Both the position numbers and the translations under genes were made by a program. Of a stretch of DNA of 64,000 nucleotides, positions 25,270 through 35,966 are shown piece by piece (position 1 is the first letter of the stretch; the number at the start of each line of letters is the position of its first letter). Source of the stretch: Apophysomyces variabilis. Taxonomy: Eukaryota > Mucoromycota > Mucoromycetes > Mucorales > Mucoraceae. Under the pieces are notes generated by a model. It was not told the origin of the DNA and did no database searches. It saw only the letters and a program-made list of their open reading frames with translations. The DNA lies in the NCBI GenBank assembly GCA_002749535.1, contig MZZL01000409.1, positions 966,130 to 1,030,129 of the forward strand, given 5' to 3'.

Positions 25270-25742
25270 TTACTTAGATGATTGCTTGTAGCTTGTTGTA
25301 TCGAGGATCTGTTTACCACACATAGCACAAATGCCTTTCTTGTATGCGCAGTCTAACAAATATAAAACGGGCTTGTTAATGGTGCAGCTGTGGAAATACA
25401 AAAACTTACTTTGACAATAATGTGCTTTGTCCTGATGAACTTTAGTTTTGCATAGTTTGCATTTGCTTTCGTAAGGATTAAACCGGCTACAATCGGGTTA
25501 AGTTGATCAGTTTCAAAACAGAAACCATGAAGAATGGTTACCTCATTTTAGCTGATTTGGATAATAGTTTGTTCTGATTGAGTTTTCGTCCTTCTTTTCC
25601 CGCTGCAATAAAGAATCAATCACCAAGTTCGCCAATCGCTAGCCAGGTGTTATTCCTTACCTACTGCGTTATTGGATCCTTCTTTCCATTTATCAGGTGC
25701 CGCTAATGCTGCCAGCTTCTTTTCACATTTTTTGCAAACCAT
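25270..25742 (-). CDS. CRIPT: CRIPT homologue (cysteine-rich PDZ-binding protein)
   Basis: Four small exons on the minus strand (25661-25742, 25542-25602, 25410-25486, 25270-25352) give exactly 100 residues, the usual CRIPT length. It begins MVCKKCEKKLAALAAPDKWK and continues GKEGRKLNQNKLLS, ESKCKLCKTKVHQDKAHYCQ and CAYKKGICAMCGKQILDTTS: the four paired-Cys (CxxC) zinc sites of the family in order. CRIPT is conserved across eukaryotes; beyond its PDZ role in animals it is linked to the minor spliceosome. None of the exons is long enough to stand out alone, and the gene is visible only after splicing. Confidence 0.93.
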
Positions 25743-25997
25743 CTGAGAAAATGAGGAAAAAGATCAACGTTCCACTTGCTGGTAGGCCTGAAGTGAAAAG
25801 TGACTGCTGCTCAGGTAGGCATTGGCTCTTCCTGCGTCGGAGTTGAATAAGGGCCATTAACAGTTTCCGGTGTGTCTTTTTGACGAAAGGCAGCAGCACG
25901 AAATTTGTGACTTTTGGATAATGGAGCGTGCGCTCACTCCGACTTTTGGATTGTCCTCTTGAATTCCGCCACCTATTATTTCCCCTTCACAACAGAC

Positions 25998-27265
25998 ATG
26001 ATGAAGCAACCGGTTTTGCTTCTTATACTTATTCTTCAATGTCTGCTCATCCCCGCATTAGCAAAGCCTGACGCGAAAGTTGAGAAATTGGCCAAGAGCG
26101 CCAAAGAAAACCACGGTCTTATCAGACTTACTTCGAGAACATATGAACAATTCACAGAAGGAAAGCGTAACTATGGCTTGGTGGTGTTGCTGACCGCCTT
26201 GGATGACCACTTTCGTTGCGTTCCTTGCAAGTAATGTGCACCATCTATACCTGTTTTCAACGCGAACCAACCTTATTGCTCCATAGAGAATTCGACCCTG
26301 AGTACAGATTGGTAGCCTCGAGTTTCCAGAAAACAAAAAACGCCAACCGCGTCTTCTTTGGTCACTTGGACTTCAAAGATGGTCAAGCAATTTATCAAAA
26401 GGTAATTTTATTTTTGATTTCTTCAATCCTTCATATTGAAAAGTATCTTTTTGTGTGTCACAGCTTGCTATCCAGACTGCTCCGAATGTTTTCTATTTCC
26501 CGCCGGTGGAAGCTGGACAGAAGAAAGACCCAATTCGATATGACAACGTCAAAGGGTATGTAAAAATAACAAGAGAGAGCAAATCGAAAAGGAATATAGA
26601 GGAATTAATTTAGTTTGGTCTAGTGGATTGTCAGCCGAAAGTCTCGCTGCCTTTTTGAGTCGTGAGAGTGGCATGCCAATGCCTGTAAGTCGTCCAATTA
26701 ATTACGGCCAATGGGCCATCAAGGCGTTTCTAGCGCTTAGTGCTGTCGCAGTGATCAAGCTTGTTTACCCGTACCTCGGATTTCTACTCTATCATAAGAA
26801 CACTTGGATGGCAGTGTCTATTGTGTGGATTTTAACCATGATCTCTGGTCATATGTGGAACCGTATTCGTTCCCCACCTTATGTTATGTATGCTCAGAAC
26901 AAAATCAACTATATTGCTGCAGGGTAAGACATCGATACATGAACAACACGATGGAATAGCTTTGTTCACCGGTGTGGTCATAGATTTTCTCAGCAACTCG
27001 GATTGGAAGTCGAGATTGTCGCGGTCATATGTAAGCAGCGGAAAGACTTCCCCTTTTCTTTTATCTAATGTTGATTCCTTTTATAGATGGTGTCTTAGCA
27101 TTTGCTATTGTAGCGTTGGCTGTATCTGTGCCCAAATTCGACGACAAGTTGCGTCAACGTATTGGTGTCTATGTGTGGACGTTGTGTGTGATCGTGATCT
27201 TCAGTGTCTTGATGAACTTATTTAGACTAAAGAACGGTGCCTATCCGTTCCACATTTTGTTCTAA
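25998..27265 (+). CDS. OST3: Oligosaccharyltransferase subunit Ost3/Ost6
   Basis: Six exons (25998-26230, 26287-26401, 26464-26555, 26624-26923, 26984-27030, 27087-27265) give about 320 residues. A signal peptide (MMKQPVLLLILILQCLLIPA) precedes a lumenal thioredoxin-like domain with the CVPCK redox motif at the first splice, then NRVFFGHLDF and NVFYFPPVEAG. Four membrane helices follow, the first around AFLALSAVAVIKLVYPYLGF and the last VYVWTLCVIVIFSVLMNLF, ending NGAYPFHILF. Ost3/Ost6 use mixed disulfides to hold acceptor proteins for N-glycosylation in the ER. Every intron is GT-AG and keeps frame. Which of Ost3 or Ost6 it corresponds to cannot be said. Confidence 0.95.
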
Positions 27266-27305
27266 GATGCAAATAAAAAGATAATACAAAAAAGGGTCTA
27301 GGATT

Positions 27306-27949
27306 CTACTCTTCGTCTTCGTCTTCGTCATCAAAATCACTGTCGTCAAAGTCGAAATCGCTGTCTTCAAAGTCTTCTTCCTTAATATGTGATAAGTCGT
27401 CGCCTCGTTCAAGTTTTCGCATGTAACTCCTTCGTTGACGTAATGTCATCTTCGACAGTAATCGTTCAAGATCTTGCTCTTCTTTGATCAAATCCGCATC
27501 AGACTTGATTTCCTCTTTCCTATATCTTTGCTTAGTATTCAAGATATCCTTGAAAAAAAAAACTTACTCTGTGATGATTTCTTTACTTTCCAGACACTTT
27601 GCGCAGACCTTTTTAGCGGCAGCGCAATTGTTACAAAGGACGTGGTAGGCTTCTTTAATGGCTTTTTCTTGACAACCTGTACTGTGTCAAAGATCAGCCG
27701 ATGTCGAAGACGGATTGACAGATCATACCATCGCTTCACTGAAGTCAGTGGTTTGTACTTTCTGTACTTTTTGCGCCACAGGATAACGTCAGTACATCGT
27801 TGACAAAGACCATAGACAGGTAATGCGTTGATCTCTTTGGTCTTCTTCGAGTTTTTGTTAGGTTTCCATGCAGTTGTATTCTGATGCTTTTGGCCTGTTT
27901 TCGTGTTATTTCCTTTGCGGTTAGAAACCTTTTTTTCGTAAGACGACAT
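27306..27949 (-). CDS. C9orf85-like zinc protein (DUF2039 family)
   Basis: Three exons on the minus strand (27729-27949, 27568-27681, 27306-27519) give 182 residues. It starts MSSYEKKVSNRKGN, then KHQNTTAWKPNKNSKKTKEI, GLCQRCTDVILWRKKYRKYK, and after the first splice RCTGCQEKAIKEAYHVLC and CNNCAAAKKVCAKCLE. These Cys pairs and the KxxKYKPL box are those of the C9orf85/DUF2039 family of unknown function. The tail is a highly acidic Asp/Glu-Phe repeat. The Cys of RC|TGC is created by the splice, and the second intron has a good branch site (AATACTAAGC). An upstream in-frame ATG at 28033 is less likely, as homologues start at MSS. Confidence 0.85.
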
Positions 27950-28242
27950 ATGTAAAAGGGTATGAGGAAAGACGAGTTTTCTCTGTCTGTTCCCCCTTTT
28001 TTCCTTTTCTTCCGGCAGGCTGGATTCAGCCACTCAAAAGAAATGAAAAGGACTGCGGAAAATTTTTGGGCATTGATGAGGGCCGTGTTGAGCAATTACG
28101 CCTTTCGTAACTCATTCGTAGGATAGAAAGAAAAGGACAAAGAATGATTCTTCCCGAATCAACGTGGCAAAGGCAAGGAACTGCTTCCGTTTCTCCTGTC
28201 ACTGTTCTATGGAACTTAATTTTTTTTTTGCACGATTCCTTT

Positions 28243-28970
28243 TTATCCATTCCTTGCTTGTACATCGGCTAATATGATCTCCTGCTCTAAATCTGAAAAG
28301 ATATCTATGCCCGCTTCTAATGAATCAATTAACACATTTAACCGCACCGCATTAAAGTTTGGCTCCTATAAGATGACCATAGATAATAATTTTGTAAGCA
28401 AATCAAGCCTTTTTGCATTGTTTGTCGCACCTGTCGTATCTTATCCAAGTCTGTTCCGAACGCCTGCGTGATTTGACTCATGTAATGATTTCTAAACTGC
28501 TTTTTCGTCGTCTGAGTTTCGCCCTCCTTTTCTTCTTCCTCTTTCTGTTTGTTATCCTCTTCTTCTTCGTTTTCATTTATCTCAGGCTCGTTAATATTCT
28601 CATTATCGGATGTTGTAACATTTTCTTCCAAGTCGGAACCAACATCCTCTAATTGTTCCATTACTTGGTCCAAAACTGAAGAGTCCATTTCTTCATCAAG
28701 ATTGTCAAACAGTCCATCGTTACTTTCATCGTTTTCTTATACAACCCACGTCAGGCACGGCATTACAGCAATAAGTTTAGTCTATGGGCCTACCTGTAAC
28801 ATTCTATTGTGTACCACAGACGAAATGAAGTCTACGTGAGATTGTCGATCGTTCACCTTAACATTTGGGTTTACCGCTTTATGCTCTTCTTGTATCTTCG
28901 TCTGCTTGATCGGCTTCTCTTTCAGCGACGTCTTTGCCTTCCTCTTTTTACTCATCGTTGGCTTTCCCAT
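28243..28970 (-). CDS. RSA3: Rsa3-like ribosome assembly protein
   Basis: The C-terminal exons are clear: from an acidic stretch (SDLEENVTTSDNENINE) to FRNHYMSQITQAFGTDLDKI, then a GT-AG intron (28366-28430) and EPNFNAVRLNVLIDSLEAGI, stop at 28243. This FxxHYM...DLDKLR...LIDSLE pattern is the Rsa3 domain of a nucleolar 60S-biogenesis factor. An N-terminal basic exon (28782-28970, MGKPTMSKKRKAKTSLKEK) probably belongs to it, but its GTAGGC donor and the next acceptor do not keep frame (off by one). Either an extra exon is missed or translation starts at the Met at 28688. N-terminal half uncertain. Confidence 0.7.
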
Positions 28971-29257
28971 TATTGGTTGAAATAGAAAGACCAGTAAAGC
29001 TGCTTAAGCCACAAAGCTTTCCTCAGATTAGACGAAATAGCCCCGCACTTTTGGCATGTCAGATTACGATATAAGAAAAACCATTCAAGTTTTCCTACTA
29101 CTAAACGTATCATCCCATGCGCCTTTTTTTTTTCTTTCAGGGACCAAAGAATGGCGGTTATTTAAAATATAACATGGCATCATTTACGATGTTGCAGTAT
29201 AAAGAAATACAATAAAAATAAGGTAATTTTAGAGGATCATGCACTCTTCTGCAATCA

Positions 29258-29817
29258 TTATGCATTTTCTTTATCAAACGCAGAATACTCGTCAGCCAAT
29301 GTAAATTCCATCACGAAATATTGTGTGCTTACGATAATATATGCCAATACCAAAATCTCAACAAAGTTTGCACACATTGCTGTAATTGTTTTGATTGCTA
29401 AGGAAGGAGGGCTGTCGCCTGTGCACTTGGGCAATTATCAGACATGCATCTGCTATTACTAGACTGCTTGCAATGAGCTGCCAAATATCTTTAGGCTCTT
29501 TGTCGTTAACAAACAAAGATGGTACAGGTCAGAAATCCGAAAAGAGTTCTCAGACATCGTCTTTTCGCTTTATTATTTTGGAATGTTTGTATTTAACCTG
29601 TTTCCAACGCAAAACAAACAGCGATAATTCTGATGTGTCTTCCGTCCTTATGAATGACATTCGATGGAAATATAGCTAAATACGACATTGAAACTTGGCG
29701 GTTTGCGTTGTTTCCATTCTCAAGCACATCACTAGCAGGTGCATTGGCATTTCTACGCAAACTGGTATGTAATCTTTCGCGGAGAAAGGGAAATGAAGCG
29801 GTCTGTCTCATGGTCAA
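29258..29817 (-). CDS. Possible membrane protein gene (tentative, poorly resolved)
   Basis: Minus-strand frames here look more like protein than chance: 29593-29817 (SDVLENGNNANRQVSMSYLA), then NDKEPKDIWQLIASSL and, after a possible 34-nt intron, PPSLAIKTITAMCANFVE followed by a hydrophobic helix ILVLAYIIVSTQYFVMEFTL and a short acidic tail ending at 29258. I cannot join the first part to the rest with a convincing splice, and I do not recognise the family. It could be a decayed gene. Confidence 0.25.
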
Positions 29818-30353
29818 CTATCTCTCCGCTGCGATTAAGATGCACCCTAGGAAAGGAATGAGACTCGGCAGCAGCGCAGTTAGGGAAGACGTTGACGTTG
29901 GCTTAGGTGAGAAGTTGTGCCAACCCTTAAACTTGCTAAGGCTGCATATGGATAACCGGTATGGTTTATGTGCACAGCGATGGAGTAATCTGCTTGTACA
30001 GCCACAAATCGCCTTCTTGGCTAAATGATATGCAGCTTTTGTGTGTGTGAAATAGAGCGTAAGACAAGGTTTGCTGGTTTACCTGAGTTTAAGCAGAGCA
30101 AATAGCAGGTTCGATCATCTTGATCTTGTTGGGTCCCCGACAGCGTGTTGGTGCGAGGGCAATCAGCAGCTTGTTTACTATTTCAGGCGATGGCCGGGTA
30201 CTTGCCACTCATGCAAAACGAAAAGCTTCCGTTGACAAAACGGTACTACATCAAATTATCCAAGAGCCATGTGAAGCACATCCTCTCATTCTCTTTCTCT
30301 TTCTCTCTCTTTCTCCACATTTCTTTCTCCCTCTCCGCTCTTTATATCTCCAC

Positions 30354-33300
30354 ATGGAAGAAAGCAAAGCACCATGGGTCCTACCGATTGACTTGACTGA
30401 GTAAGGCAAACTTGCAGCATAGTGAGGCACTTTCTTGCCTAACTCTTTCCTTATCTCCGCGTATATAGCTCTGCGCTCGAGGACTTTGCACATACAGTAC
30501 AGGAGACGGCGGTTCCTGTGCCAAGGCGGCGCAATAACTCGCTAATCCCACTGGAATTTATGAACGATAATAGCGACGGTGGTCGTGAGCGCGCAGCCTT
30601 AGCAACGGTGTTCGGCGTACGTGAATATACCGAGTCCAAGGCTTTCTGGCAACGCGCCGAGCCAACGAATAATGAGGAAGAAAATCGACAAGCCTGTCGC
30701 TCGCCAGAAAGAGACAGCACACTGACTGAACTTCCGGATATTCCAGTCGTTAGCCGTTTCAATGATTTTCTGATAGAGGATGAGCATGGCATCGATTTGA
30801 TGTTCCCTGCCAACCCATCATCGGTTCTGTTACACACGCCTCTCCAACCTTCGCAGTCGTCGTCGTCCTCCGTCCACACATCGCTTGTACTTCCCCAGCC
30901 AGTTGTTTCTGCGCCCCTCTTATTTCTAGAGCAGCCAGAAATCTTTGATTTAATTAAGGCTGATGACGACGATCGAATTATCCTCTGGGGCCCGGATCCA
31001 AATGCACTATCGGCTGCGATGGCCACAACGACTAACCCCATAGCACAAGACGAAGCAGGAGAAAAAATAACAAGAACACCGACAGTACAAACTCGACCAT
31101 CACTTAAAGGGTTTTCTACTAACACCACCAGTGAAACCGTAACCAAACCGACGACGCGGCCTCGGCTCAGCAGCCGATGGTCATCCCAACTATTGCCAGA
31201 TGGACTCAAGCTGAGCCTCCGACGGTCCAATTCGTTAATGATATTGTCGCTTAAACGGTCACAACAGGATGAAGACTATGAAGAAAGTGATCCCAAGAGC
31301 ACGCTATTACTTAAGCGTGCATTCGGGAAAAAATCGACTAATAGAAAGCCCTTAAAGATCGCCAATGAAGAATTACCACCCGTATCAAAGGAAGTGCCCA
31401 AAGTCATCGAGGCGGCATCTGTCGAGAAATTGGTGGAAAAGTTGACAAGCACATTAGGTAACCATTGACGAGAAAACATTAGCTAAGCCAAACATGGTAA
31501 AGATGGAATTGGCTAACCATTTCCTCCCTCTTTCTGCATGGACAGATTACACATTTATGACTGATTTTTTCTTGGTTTATCGGGCATTTATTTCGCCAAC
31601 TCAGCTATGCAGATTGTTGATCTTACGGTTCATGTGGGCATTAAAGAATGATGAAGAAGATAGGCGAGTTGTAAGAATTAGGTAGGAAAAAGGTAGTGAG
31701 TGTTTGGCGCATAAGACTGATATATCGGTTAGAACGTTTGTGGTATTGCGACATTGGCTATTGAACTACTTTGTGCATGATTTCATTCCTTGTCGTGAGC
31801 TGCGTCTGGTACTAACTGGATTTCTTAACGATTTGCCGTACCATCAGCTTGTGAAACAATCTCCAAGGGATCAACGAATTGTAAAGGGGTTGAAACGCGT
31901 GGTGCGGCGTTTGAAAAAAGTGTATTACAATGATGTATCGGAACGAGTGAAAGTGATTGCACCACCACCGCCAACAGAGGACCAGGAACGCGTGGAGGAA
32001 ATGGTTCGCGCAAAGATTTCACAGGGACCATTATTGCGAAAGACACAGATTGTACGTGGTGTCGATGTGGGCGGGCGTCATAACGGTAATATGGCCGTTC
32101 AAGACGCTCGAATGGCTCGAGTGGTAGTGATTGGCAGTGTCCATAGTGGAGATACTATAGATAATTTTCGGTTACGGTCAAGAAGTTCTGCGTCAGATAT
32201 AAAAGGGAGCCCATATGATACAAAAGCATCTTATCTACGACGTCTGGACCAGCAACGGCGCGTCATGGAGGAAGAGGAAGAAGATGAATCCAGATGTAGT
32301 GTCGCGTCGAATGATTCATTGGAAAGCATACTTACTCCAGGAACTACCGTCATTTCTATCGGTAGCGTAGAAGAGAGACATCCGATGGAACAGTCAGACG
32401 AATCAGAATCCAATCCTTTGCCGATGCAGGAGATTAAGAACGATCTGCTTACCAGTAAGCTGGAATCCGAACGAAGACGTCGAGAAGAGGAGGAAGAGCG
32501 AAATCGGATTGAGTTTTTCTCTACCGCTGGTCAACGTTACCCACGGGCGATCCCAGATAAAAGGGAACAAAACACACCGGCTGCAATTGCAACCACATTA
32601 GGAGATGAGGAAGTCGTGAGATCTCTTCGCCGTGTGCCCTCCAGCCGATGGTGCAAGAAAACTCCAGAGGAGGAGATCGTACCTCCTCCTCCTCCACCGC
32701 CTCCGGAGCATGTTTCCGAGCGAGAAAATATATTGCCCGAAGAGATTATACGCGAGTTGGATCTGAAAGACGGACGAACACCTATAGGACTCTCACGAAG
32801 TCTTTCAAAGAAGAGCATCGAGCGAAGAAAAAGCGAAAAGAGTTTACGTGATGCTGCTGCATCGAGTCTAGCATCTTCCACTGCAACCTCACCACGTATA
32901 AATGGACCTGAAGATGTCCCTGACGTACCTGACCTTCCTCCGCTTCCGGAGAGTAGTTTATTCATCCGGAAAAAGAAGTCTAAGCAATCGTATGAGACTC
33001 CAGCCTTTGAAGCCGTACCTTATGAGCATACGAGTCCCGGAGAAGCGCCTGTTGTTGATGACGGTGGTGGCAGAATCCAAGTAAACAATGCAACTTCATC
33101 AAATGCCAAGCGACGGTTGCCAAAGAAGCTAGCCAAGGTTTTCAATAAGCAACAAAACGGTACACAGAATCTGCCAATTATCAATCCCTCAGCCATGAGG
33201 AGGAGCAATTCGACTCCAACACCTGCTCCTCGGGAACCGGAGCCAGAAGACCCTCCCATGGATAAGTCAAAACAACAAGAGCTAATCCGTCCATCAGCAA

Positions 33301-34869
33301 ATCAGGTTGTATGGCGTGTAGCAGAAGAGCTGCGAAGAAATCAGAGTATTATAGAATTCTGTGATTGTGTCCAATGCACGGGAAATGAAAATGGATCAAC
33401 CAGCTGTCAACGCTTCAGCGTGTTACTCCAGGCAGATGAGGAACGGCGCCGTAGTATGGAGCTACGACGAAATAATAGGATGGCCAGGACGGCCCCTGCT
33501 TCACCCACGAGGGCCTCGAATGATTTTGGTTTTAGTAAACGTGATGGTCCAATGTATCTCGGTCATCTTAGTTCACGGTCATCTGTGTGTGGAAGTGAAA
33601 TTATGCATATTCAGGAGATTGAATCGGACGACGATGATAAGACAAGCGAACAAAGTATGACGGTGACTACGGCTCCATCTTCTGGCCTGGGTCGTTACTC
33701 GTCTGCTTCCGACGATCACCGCACGATCGAAGCAGCCCCATCCAATCCAACACCCATATCACAACCTTTACAGATAACAGAAGCCCGTTCGTCCATCAGT
33801 AGCGGCCAACCATATCGTTTTACAGGTCAAAGCTTTATCCTGTCGTACAGATCAGACAAGTTAGCACAGCAAATGTGTTACGTCGAGCGAGATGTGTTGA
33901 ATAACGTAGATTGGGAAGAAATGGTTCATTGCCGATGGACAAAGATGGGGGCTCATGGCAGTATTCGAGGCAGTGGATCTGACGAAGGCGGGGGCGAAAA
34001 TGAACCAGTGATAAACCACACGGTTCGGGCTCGGCAGGCACAGCTTGCACAGTCCGGACATGGAGGTGTGGAACAAGTGATTGAGCGATTTAATGCCGTA
34101 TGTCAATGGGTTGCTAGTGAAATTGTGAGAACCCAGGTGTTGGAAGAGCGCGTAAAGGTGGTCGAAAAGTTTATTCGACTTGCTCAGGTAAAATGCGACA
34201 AATGCATAAGATTGATAGATTTTAGTCGCTAATATATGTTCATTGATCACTTAGAAATGCAAGATATACTCCAATTTTGCTACGTTAGTTCAGATCCTCT
34301 TGGGGCTGCAGTCCCCTGCAGTGTCACGCCTACGAAAGACCTGGGCGCGTGTCGGCACGACCGAAATGAGATTGCTGGATCAACTCTCGGTATTTACGTC
34401 GCCAATGCGTAACTGGAAACACATCCGTGACAGTATGACTACCGTGGCAGAAGAGTATGGGATGTCTCCAACGGAGGTTCAGATTGAAATGCCGGGAACG
34501 AACAATCATACGTTCAAGAGAACCAAGATTAAGATGCCATTTGGGGGATGTATTCCTTTCTTGGGTATTTATCTATCCGATTTGGTTTTCAACTCGGAAC
34601 AACCGCCCTATATCGAGGCCAACCATGAACATCACAAGATCTACCAAGCCCGTCATACGACAGCCAACTCGCCAGTGCTTCAGCAACCACTCATTAACTT
34701 CCGTAAACACCGCATCACAGCAACCGTTATCAAACGAGTCCTGACATTTCAGAGTCTGTCCAAACGCTACTCTTTTCCACAAAACGAACAAGTATATCTC
34801 CTTTGTTACCATCTAGACCCTCTTGATCTTGATACTATCCGAGTCAAAAGTCATGAAATCGAACCCTAA
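30354..34869 (+). CDS. Large RasGEF (Cdc25-domain) protein
   Basis: Five exons (30354-30400, 30469-31457, 31546-31681, 31733-34187, 34255-34869) give 1413 residues. A disordered Ser/Pro-rich N-terminus leads to a RasGEF-N domain (AASVEKLVEKLTSTL|DYTFMTDFFLVYRAFISP, then FVVLRHWLLNYFVHDFIP). About 570 low-complexity residues follow, with Pro runs and SH3-type sites (PPPPPPPPEHVSE). The C-terminal catalytic Cdc25 domain has AQQMCYVERDVLNNVDW, RFNAVCQWVASEIVRTQVLE, NFATLVQILLGLQSPAVSRL, MPFGGCIPFLGIYLSDLVF and INFRKHRITATVIKRVLTF. It should activate a Ras/Rap-type GTPase. The wide spacing of the N and catalytic domains recalls Lte1. The (CT)n tract at 30285-30340 lies in the 5' UTR. Confidence 0.9.
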
Positions 34870-35125
34870 CACTATATATTTCCCACTTTATTGTGTCTTA
34901 CTAATTGTATATACATATTATATAAAAAATATTATCAGTTTCAAATCTCTATTCGATAACGCTGTTAAGCCCAGAGAGAACGACCCAAAGCTTCTAATTA
35001 AACAATGATATGGCAGGTGCGCATGAGGAAGGATATTATTTGTGTTAGCGACATCAACAAGCTATAACTTGAATAACCACGCGGTTCATTGTCAAGTTGG
35101 CCCCCGTCGTCAAAGCAATGGTAGC

Positions 35126-35881
35126 TCATTGAATAGCACATGTGGTATTTTTTCGACGATCGAAGAAGCTTGCTGTTGCGGACGACCGACGACCCTTTAC
35201 CCATTTTACTTGCGCTTCAAAACCAATCTTCATATGGGATGCCACAAAGTCAAAAGCAACTTGCCAGGCTTGTTCCAATTCAGGCGAGCATTCCTTCCCC
35301 AGACGGTCTCTCAGGGCTCGTAACAACGATTGACCTGCCAATGGTAAATGGTGTAATTGGAGATTATAGAAATAATGGCGTGCTCCTAGTTCTCGAAACA
35401 GGAAGATGAGCTCTTCGTCTGCATCTTTCGGCTCCATTGATTGAGCTTGCCCAATCAAGCTAGAGTAATAATGTTTCCTTGCTTCGGATTCCTCAATGGC
35501 GCGACCGAAGGCGTTAACATCATCGATTGGGACTACGGCTGGGCAAATATCTGGATCAATACCGCTTGTGGAGCGGGTCATGGACGGCACACGAGCAATG
35601 TATGCGATCATGCCGGCAAGCGCCCGAGCTTGTTGGAAGACATTGCTGAATAGCATACGTAGGTCAGGCTCCAGCTCAAACAAAGCTGCGTAGAATGCTA
35701 AGCAGAAAGCATGACCAGGTGAAGTTGTTGAATCATCTTCTGGTTTCCTACTTTCCGTGATGCGGACCCAGCTCGATCTTACCATGTCTATCTGCTCCTT
35801 TGTAGGTGCTGGACAACATAGGTAGAATGGCTCGGCTACTTGCGACTGGGCGTCATCTTCTGGTTGTTTTTTGGGAGGCAT
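35126..35881 (-). CDS. Globin-domain protein
   Basis: Single exon of 251 residues from the Met at 35881. After a Lys/Pro-rich start the globin fold begins at EQIDMVRSSWVRITE (A helix with the invariant Trp), continues FCLAFYAALFELEPDLRMLF, a B-E region with an unusual insertion (SMTRSTSGIDPDICPAVVP and onward to about residue 165), then LGARHYFYNLQLHHLPLAG, whose RH supplies the proximal F8 His, and SLLRALRDRLG / AWQVAFDFVASHM for the G and H helices. Fungal single-domain globins bind O2 or NO; the role here is unknown. The start lies 86 bp beyond the stop of the methyltransferase gene on the same strand. Confidence 0.88.
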   Translation of the reverse strand: MPPKKQPEDDAQSQVAEPFYLCCPAPTKEQIDMVRSSWVRITESRKPEDDSTTSPGHAFCLAFYAALFELEPDLRMLFSNVFQQARALAGMIAYIARVPSMTRSTSGIDPDICPAVVPIDDVNAFGRAIEESEARKHYYSSLIGQAQSMEPKDADEELIFLFRELGARHYFYNLQLHHLPLAGQSLLRALRDRLGKECSPELEQAWQVAFDFVASHMKIGFEAQVKWVKGRRSSATASFFDRRKNTTCAIQ

Positions 35882-35966
35882 GAAAAGACGCGGCAAACAG
35901 AGGAAAATGCAAAGCACTGTGAGACATTTGGTGCTATCTTTTTATTGGTGTAAAAATGGGCATGAT

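Noticed and set aside
29395..30028. Plus-strand frames of 94 and 124 codons
   Set aside because: They overlap the better supported minus-strand membrane-like frames, lack motifs and lack spliceable extension.
30281..30345. CT-rich microsatellite as a functional element
   Set aside because: Ordinary pyrimidine-rich 5' UTR/promoter tract, as seen before several other genes here.
30451..31230. Long minus-strand frame opposite the RasGEF N-terminal exon (259 codons)
   Set aside because: Shadow of the plus-strand coding exon; Ser/Val-rich composition arises from complementing Ser/Pro codons; no motif.
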